Source: Limnomonas spitsbergensis
Taxonomy: Eukaryota > Chlorophyta > Chlorophyceae > Chlamydomonadales
Length of the DNA: 64,000 bases
Reading direction: 5' to 3'
Assembly: GCA_037349105.1 (NCBI GenBank)
Contig: JAYJMM010000121.1
Location: 196,001 to 260,000, forward strand
Both the position numbers and the translations under genes were made by a program. The notes below the pieces were generated by a model that made no database searches, was not told where the DNA came from, and saw only the letters and a program-made list of their open reading frames with translations. Shown piece by piece: positions 53,901-62,900 of this stretch. Positions within the stretch are counted from its first letter, which is position 1. Every line of letters starts with the position of its first letter.

Positions 53901-56900
53901 CTGCAGAGGACGCCTCAAAGGACACCTCTGCTGAGGATGCAGAGGCGTCTGGCTTGATTGAAAGCCTGCTGAAGCTATCGTCCGCTGAGTCACTGGAGGA
54001 GGCCAAGACCGGTGCAGGGGGCCTGTTGAACAGCTTGATCAAGCTAATGCCGGCCGGGCCTGTGGCAGCAGCGGCGGCGGAGGAGCTTGGTGGGAAAGGG
54101 GAGTCGGTGGAGGGAGGCGACCGTCTGTCGGGGGAGGCGACACAAGCACGCGGTTCTGGGAAGAAGCAGGAGATGCAACAAGTGCAGCAAGTGCAGCAGC
54201 AGCAGCGGGAAACAAAGGGGCAACAGGGCCAGCAGCAGAGCCAGCAACAGCCGGAGAAAGAGCAGAAGGAGGAGCCGGTGGGGAAGCAGGAGGAGGACGG
54301 ACATCAGCAACAGCCAAAGGGGGGTCCTGCCCCGGATGGTGATGTTGGCTCTGCAGGGGGCGCCAAGGGCGGATACGATGCGCTGGCGAGTTTGATCGAG
54401 ATGGCTCAGGAGGTGGAGGATACTTTGGTGCCTCTTGAGGTGGCAGAGGCGAAGCAGAGGCAGGAGGCGGCCGAGAAGAAGAAGAAGAAGGGCGGCAGCA
54501 GCGCCAGAGAGTCCGGAGGAGCTGAAACGGAGGAGGGAGGGGGACGCAGCGACCAGGATAAGGAGGAGGAAGCGGTCAAGACTGCGGCTCTGGCAAAGAA
54601 GATGAAACAGGATTGGAAGGTTTGGTGGTAGGGGGGGGGTAGGGTTTATGATTGGGCATCATTGTGTGTGGGGGGGGGGAGGGGGGTAAGAAAGGTGTGG
54701 TATATGGGACTAGGCATCATCGTGTGTGGGGTGTGTGTGTGTGGGGGGGTGAAAGGTGCATTATGTGGGACTGGAAATAGCCGTGTGTTGGGGGGAGGGG
54801 AGTGAAAGGTATGGTCTGTTGGACTGGAAGATGCATGGGACTGCCTGCAGTCCATGCATCTTCCAGATGAATGCCTCTTCATAGAGAAATAGTTGGTAAG
54901 CAGGACTGAAAGCTGAGATACGTGTGCTTAAATGCTACAATTGTGTGATTAGGATACTGGTCGGTGAATCAGAAGGCATGGTAAGGAGAAAATAAAGAAG
55001 ACATGGTAATTTTGTATTTTGGGTGCAAGAGTGCGGACCTCGGACTAACAGTACTGCCCTCTAGTGGATCTTAGGGAGTGGCCATGGACTTCGGGTGCCA
55101 TGGACAGGCTGGGCATGGTAGCTGGAATTGAGCCTAGTCATTCCCTGCCAGCCCCACGTGGCCGAGCGTTCAGCAGGGCTCAGTGGGTATGCACTGTTCT
55201 AAACATGGACTTGGCGTTGTCCACATCAAGGAGGTTGAGTTTTAGTTTTTGAACTTGCTTTATATTTGGGTTGGTTTACGTTTGAATTGACCCAGCTGTC
55301 CCCAACCTGATTGCAGGACCTCACTGTCATGGTCAGGGAGGGCGGCACTTCGTTGGGTTGGTGTTTGTTTGAATTGACCCCTGTCCCAACCTGGTTGGAT
55401 TGAATTTGAATATAATTGATCTTTGTCCCCAACCTGATTGCATGATCTCACTGTCATGGTCAGGGGGGGCGGCACTTATTTTGACCCCTGCCCTGTCATG
55501 TACCTGATTGCAGGATTGAATTGACCCAGCTGTCCCGAACCTGATTGCAGGACCTCACTGTCATGGTCAGGGAGGGCGGCACTTCTTTTTTCGCGCCGAT
55601 GGCCTTCTTGGAGAGCGACCTGACCAACACGCAGGTAGGGCGTAAAAACCAATCAAAGATCGTAGGGTATGCCGCAGTAGGAGGGCATGCCGTAACAGGA
55701 GGGCATGCCGTAACAGGAGGGCATGCCGCATAAGGTGGGCATGCCGCAACAGGAGGGCATGCCGCACAAGGTGGGCATGCCGCATAAGGTGGGCATGCCG
55801 CAACAGGAGGGCATGCCGCATAAGGTGGGCATGCCGCATAAGGTGGGCGTGCCGCATAAGGTGGGCGTGCCGCATAAGGTGGGCGTGCCGCATAAGGTGG
55901 GCATGCCGCAATAGGATGGCAATAGGAGGACATAGGAGGGCATGTCGTCATAGGGGGCATGCCCTTTTTTTATTTTACTGGTGCGGTGAATAATACCCAA
56001 CCTGACCAACACGCAGGTAGGGCGTAACAGGAGGGCGTGCCGCAGTATTTTTTTCAGTTGCAGTGAATGGCATCCGACCAAAGCAGCACGCGGGCCGTAG
56101 CATAGTGCCGGAGAAATACGACATGCCCATATAGCAGTACATGCCTCAGACATGCAGTACACCCTTCTGACCTCCATGGAACAACTGTGGCTGATATGCA
56201 TGCAGGTGTGACTGACGGTGTGATTCTAGGTGTGGCTCATGTGCATGCAGGTGTGACTGACGGTGTGATTTTAGGTACTGCTCTTCATTTAACGGTGTGG
56301 ATGTGGCTTCAGCCCAGGCTCCGCTGTTTCCTAAACTCCCAGGGTTCCCACGGGGCGTAGCTTTCTTACTTTATATTTGATGATCGTGTGTGTGTGGTGT
56401 TGTTTGTCCCCAGGTGTGGCTGTTTGCAGATCGTGAGAGGCACGAGGCGGTCATTGCCTTCAGAGGCACCGAACAGGTAGGGGGGGTCGGGTTACGGGCA
56501 GAGGCACAGAACAGGTCAGTGTGTGTGGGGGGAAGAAGGAGTGAAGGCGTTATGAGGTAGAGAGCGTGTCGGTGCGGGTGGAGCAAGCAGAGTGGAAGTA
56601 GGAGGGGGGGGGGGAACAAGGAGCAACAACTTCGACCCGTGGCCTCAAACCTTCAGAGGCTCAAAGCAGGTAGGGGGTCCGGGTTACGGGCACAGGCACA
56701 GCCTTTAAAACAAAATACGAATCCCTTTGTGGGGCTTCAAAAATATGAAAATAAACCGCGGGGCTAAATCGAAACATCTATGGTAAGTTCTATCACAAAT
56801 CATTAACCCAAACTCGCATGTACAGGTGAAGTGGCAGGACTTGGTCACTGTCCTCAACATCGTGCCCATGGAGTTCCACCCCACTCGAGGGTTTCAAGCT

Positions 56901-59900
56901 AAACCCTTTATCCTAAATCATTAATCCTAAAACCTCGTGTACAGGTGAAGTGGCAGGACTTGGTCACTGTCCTCAACATCGCGCCAATGGAGTTCCACCC
57001 CACTTGAGGGTTTCAAGCTAAACCCTATATCCTAAATCATTAATCCTGAACCCTCGTGTACAGGTGAAGTGGCAGGACTTGGTCACTGTCCTCAACATCG
57101 TGCCCATTGAGGTCCACCCCACTTGAGGGTTTCAAGCTAAACCCTATATCCTAAATCATTAATCCTGAAACCTCGTGTACAGGTGAAGTGGCAGGACTTG
57201 GTCACTGTCCTCAACATCGCGCCAATGGAGTTCCACCCCACTCGAGGGTTTCAAGCTAAACCCTATATCCTAAATCATTAATCCTGAACCCTCGTGTACA
57301 GGTGAAGTGGCAGGACTTGGTCACTGTCCTCAACATCGCGCCAATGGAGTTCCACCCCACTCGAGGGTTTCAAGCTAAACCCTATATCCTAAATCATTAA
57401 TCCTGAACCCTCGTGTACAGGTGAAGTGGCAGGACTTGGTCACTGTCCTCAACATCGTGCCCATTGAGGTCCACCCCACTTGAGGGTTTCAAGCTAAACC
57501 CTATATCCTAAATCATTAATCCTGAACCCTCGTGTACAGGTGAAGTGGCAGGACTTGGTCACTGTCCTCAACATCGCGCCAATGGAGTTCCACCCCACTT
57601 GAGGGTTTCAAGCTAAACCCTATATCATAAATCATTAATCCTGAACTCTCGTGTACAGGTGAAGTGGCAGGACTTGGTCACTGTCCTCAACATCGTGCCC
57701 ATTGAGTTCCACCCCACTTGAGGGTTTCAAGCTTAACCCTATATCATAAATCATTAATCCTGAACTCTCGTGTACAGGTGAAGTGGCAGGACTTGGTCAC
57801 TGTCCACAACATCGCGCCCATGGAGTTCCACCCCACTTGAGGGTTTCAAGCTAAACCCTATATCCTAAATCATAAACCCTGAAACCTCGTGTACAGGTGA
57901 AGTGGCAGGACTTGGTCACAGACCTCAACATCGTGCCCATGGAGTTCCACCCCACTTGAGGGTTTCAAGCTAAACCCTATATCCTAAATCATAAACCCTG
58001 AAACCTCGTGTACAGGTGAAGTGGCAGGACTTGGTCACTGTCCTCAACATCGTGCCCATTGAGTTCCACCCCACTTGAGGGTTTCAAGCTTAACCCTATA
58101 TCATAGATCATTAATCCAACTGGCATGTACAGGTGAAGTGGCAGGACTTGGTCACTGACCTCAACATCGCGCCAATTGAGTTCCACCCCACTTGAGGGTT
58201 TCAAGCTAAACCCTATATCCTAAATCATTAACCCTGAACTCTCGTGTACAGGTGAAGTGGCAGGACTTGGTCACTGACCTCAACATCGCGCCAATGGAGT
58301 TCCACCCCACTTGAGGGTTTCAAGCTAAACCCTATATCCTAAATCATTAATCCTGAACCCTCGTGTACAGGTGAAGTGGCAGGACTTGGTCACTGTCCTC
58401 AACATCGCGCCAATGGAGTTCCACCCCACTTGAGGGTTTCAAGCTTAACCCTATATCATAGATCATTAATCCAACTGGCATGTACAGGTGAAGTGGCAGG
58501 ACTTGGTCACTGACCTCAACATCGCGCCAATTGAGTTCCACCCCACTTGAGGGTTTCAAGCTAAACCCTATATCCTAAATCATTAACCCTGAAACCTCGT
58601 GTACAGGTGAAGTGGCAGGACTTGGTCACTGACCTCAACATCGCGCCAATGGAGTTCCACCCCACTTGAGGGTTTCAAGCTAAACCCTATATCCTAAATC
58701 ATTAATCCTGAACCCTCGTGTACAGGTGAAGTGGCAGGACTTGGTCACTGTCCTCAACATCGCGCCAATGGAGTTCCACCCCACTCGAGGGTTTAAACCC
58801 TATATCCTAAATCATTAATCCTGAACTCTCGTGTACAGGTGAAGTGGCAGGACTTGGTCACTGTCCTCAACATCGCGCCCATGGAGTTCCACCCCACTTG
58901 AGGGTTTCAAGCTAAACCCTATATCCTAAATCATAAACCCTGAAACCTCGTGTACAGGTGAAGTGGCAGGACTTGGTCACAGACCTCAACATCGTGCCCA
59001 TGGAGTTCCACCCCACTTGAGGGTTTCAAGCTAAACCCTATATCCTAAATCATTAACCCAAACTTGCGTGTACAGGTGAAGTGGCAGGACTTGGTCAATG
59101 TCCTCCACATCGTGCCCATTGAGTTCCACCCCACTTGAGGGTTTCAAGCTTAACCCTATATCATAGATCATTAATCCAACTGGCATGTACAGGTGAAGTG
59201 GCAGGACTTGGACACAGACCTCAACATCGTGTCCATGGAGTTCCACCCCACTTGAGGGTTTCAAGCTAAACCCTATATCCTAAATCATAAACCCTGAACC
59301 CTCGTGTACAGGTGAAGTGGCAGGACTTGGTCACTGTCCTCAACATCGTGCCCATTGAGTTCCACCCCACTTGAGGGTTTCAAGCTAAACCCTATATCCT
59401 AAATCATTAATCCTGAACCCTCGTGTACAGGTGAAGTGGCAGGACTTGGTCACTGACCTCAACATCGCGCCAATGGAGTTCCACCCCACTCGAGGGTTTC
59501 AAGCTAAACCCTATATCCTAAATCATTAATCCTGAACCCTCGTGTACAGGTGAAGTGGCAGGACTTGGTCACTGTCCTCAACATCGTGCCCATTGAGGTC
59601 CACCCCACTTGAGGGTTTCAAGCTAAACCCTATATCCTAAATCATTAATCCTGAACCCTCGTGTACAGGTGAAGTGGCAGGACTTGGTCACTGTCCTCAA
59701 CATCGCGCCAATGGAGTTCCACCCCACTTGAGGGTTTCAAGCTAAACCCTATATCCTAAATCATTAATCCTGAACCCTCGTGTACAGGTGAAGTGGCAGG
59801 ACTTGGTCACTGTCCTCAACATCGTGCCCATTGAGGTCCACCCCACTTGAGGGTTTCAAGCTAAACCCTATATCCTAAATCATTAATCCTGAACCCTCGT

Positions 59901-62900
59901 GTACAGGTGAAGTGGCAGGACTTGGTCACTGTCCTCAACATCGCGCCAATGGAGTTCCACCCCACTCGAGGGTTTCAAGCTAAACCCTATATCCTAAATC
60001 ATTAATCCTGAACCCTCGTGTACAGGTGAAGTGGCAGGACTTGGTCACTGTCCTCAACATCGTGCCCATTGAGGTCCACCCCACTTGAGGGTTTCAAGCT
60101 AAACCCTATATCCTAAATCATTAATCCTGAACCCTCGTGTACAGGTGAAGTGGCAGGACTTGGTCACTGTCCTCAACATCGCGCCAATGGAGTTCCACCC
60201 CACTTGAGGGTTTCAAGCTTAACCCTATATCATAAATCATTAATCCTGAACTCTCGTGTACAGGTGAAGTGGCAGGACTTGGTCACTGTCCACAACATCG
60301 CGCCCATGGAGTTCCACCCCACTTGAGGGTTTCAAGCTAAACCCTATATCCTAAATCATAAACCCTGAAACCTCGTGTACAGGTGAAGTGGCAGGACTTG
60401 GTCACAGACCTCAACATCGTGCCCATGGAGTTCCACCCCACTTGAGGGTTTCAAGCTAAACCCTATATCCTAAATCATAAACCCTGAAACCTCGTGTACA
60501 GGTGAAGTGGCAGGACTTGGTCACTGTCCTCAACATCGTGCCCATTGAGTTCCACCCCACTTGAGGGTTTCAAGCTTAACCCTATATCATAGATCATTAA
60601 TCCAACTGGCATGTACAGGTGAAGTGGCAGGACTTGGTCACTGACCTCAACATCGCGCCAATTGAGTTCCACCCCACTTGAGGGTTTCAAGCTAAACCCT
60701 ATATCCTAAATCATTAACCCTGAACTCTCGTGTACAGGTGAAGTGGCAGGACTTGGTCACTGACCTCAACATCGCGCCAATGGAGTTCCACCCCACTTGA
60801 GGGTTTCAAGCTAAACCCTATATCCTAAATCATTAATCCTGAACCCTCGTGTACAGGTGAAGTGGCAGGACTTGGTCACTGTCCTCAACATCGCGCCAAT
60901 GGAGTTCCACCCCACTTGAGGGTTTCAAGCTTAACCCTATATCATAGATCATTAATCCAACTGGCATGTACAGGTGAAGTGGCAGGACTTGGTCACTGAC
61001 CTCAACATCGCGCCAATTGAGTTCCACCCCACTTGAGGGTTTCAAGCTAAACCCTATATCCTAAATCATTAACCCTGAAACCTCGTGTACAGGTGAAGTG
61101 GCAGGACTTGGTCACTGACCTCAACATCGCGCCAATGGAGTTCCACCCCACTTGAGGGTTTCAAGCTAAACCCTATATCATAAATCATTAATCCTGAACC
61201 CTCGTGTACAGGTGAAGTGGCAGGACTTGGTCACTGTCCTCAACATCGCGCCAATGGAGTTCCACCCCACTCGAGGGTTTAAACCCTATATCCTAAATCA
61301 TTAATCCTGAACTCTCGTGTACAGGTGAAGTGGCAGGACTTGGTCACTGTCCTCAACATCGCGCCCATGGAGTTCCACCCCACTTGAGGGTTTCAAGCTA
61401 AACCCTATATCCTAAATCATAAACCCTGAAACCTCGTGTACAGGTGAAGTGGCAGGACTTGGTCACAGACCTCAACATCGTGCCCATGGAGTTCCACCCC
61501 ACTTGAGGGTTTCAAGCTAAACCCTATATCCTAAATCATTAACCCAAACTTGCGTGTACAGGTGAAGTGGCAGGACTTGGTCAATGTCCTCCACATCGTG
61601 CCCATTGAGTTCCACCCCACTTGAGGGTTTCAAGCTTAACCCTATATCATAGATCATTAATCCAACTGGCATGTACAGGTGAAGTGGCAGGACTTGGACA
61701 CAGACCTCAACATCGTGTCCATGGAGTTCCACCCCACTTGAGGGTTTCAAGCTAAACCCTATATCCTAAATCATAAACCCTGAACCCTCGTGTACAGGTG
61801 AAGTGGCAGGACTTGGTCACTGTCCTCAACATCGTGCCCATTGAGTTCCACCCCACTTGAGGGTTTCAAGCTAAACCCTATATCCTAAATCATTAATCCT
61901 GAACCCTCGTGTACAGGTGAAGTGGCAGGACTTGGTCACTGACCTCAACATCGTGCCCATTGAGGTCCACCCCACTTGAGGGTTTCAAGCTAAACCCTAT
62001 ATCCTAAATCATAAACCCTGAAACCTCGTGTACAGGTGAAGTGGCAGGACTTGGTCACAGACCTCAACATCGTGCCCATGGAGTTCCACCCGACAAATTC
62101 GGTCTTGGATAAGGATCGGGACCTGAATGCAGCCATGCGTATCGCCAAGGCAGCGCTGCCCCCTGAACAGGTTGGTTTGCCAGTTAGTTATCAAAAACCA
62201 GGTCGGTTTTTTGTTGTCTTGGATATGGACTGATATCTCGATTCAGTTATTTGTACTGCAATGGCAGCACTGCCCCTGTCATGAAGAGGTTGGTTTGTCA
62301 GTTAGTTGTTTTGCCGACCGGTTGTTGGTTGTCTTGGATAAGGACCGGGACCTGAATGCAGAGATGCGTGTTGCCAAGGCGGCGCTGCCCCCTGAACAGG
62401 TTGGTTTGTCAGTTTGGCTATTTAGCCATTCGGTTGTTGGGGATCTTGGACAAGGCCGGTGTTTACAAAGCAGCGATGCGGACTGGAAAGGCAGCTGTGC
62501 CCCTTGAAGAAAGCAAGAAAGCTACGCCCCCCATGGGGCGAGGGCGTGCGAGTTAAGGAAACAGCGCAGCCTGGGCCGAAGCCACATCCGCGCCGATACC
62601 GTCCCCTGACAGAAAAGAGTGTTACTTGCAGAGGTCCGCTGTGGTTACTTGCTAGGTTGGCGGTTGGCAGCTGCCACTTGGTTTAGTTGGGCAGTTGAGG
62701 TTAATTCTGGTGGCTTGCTAGGTTGGCTAGCAGTTGCCGTGACAAGGACTGAGACCTTAATAAGGCAACGATACAGCGAGCAAACTTTCTAGCACTCCCA
62801 GCTGAAGAGGTCAGATAGTCGACCTCTTTGTTGTGGCCGGAGCTGAAGCGGGGATGGGGCTGCGGCTGCGGCAGGGGCAGGGGCAGTGAGGGGCGGGGGG

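Noticed and set aside
56823..62035. Series of short minus-strand ORFs (MKPSSGVELNWRDVEV...) as a gene family
   Set aside because: They are shadows of the 119-bp array on the opposite strand and recur only where a unit happens to lack a stop.
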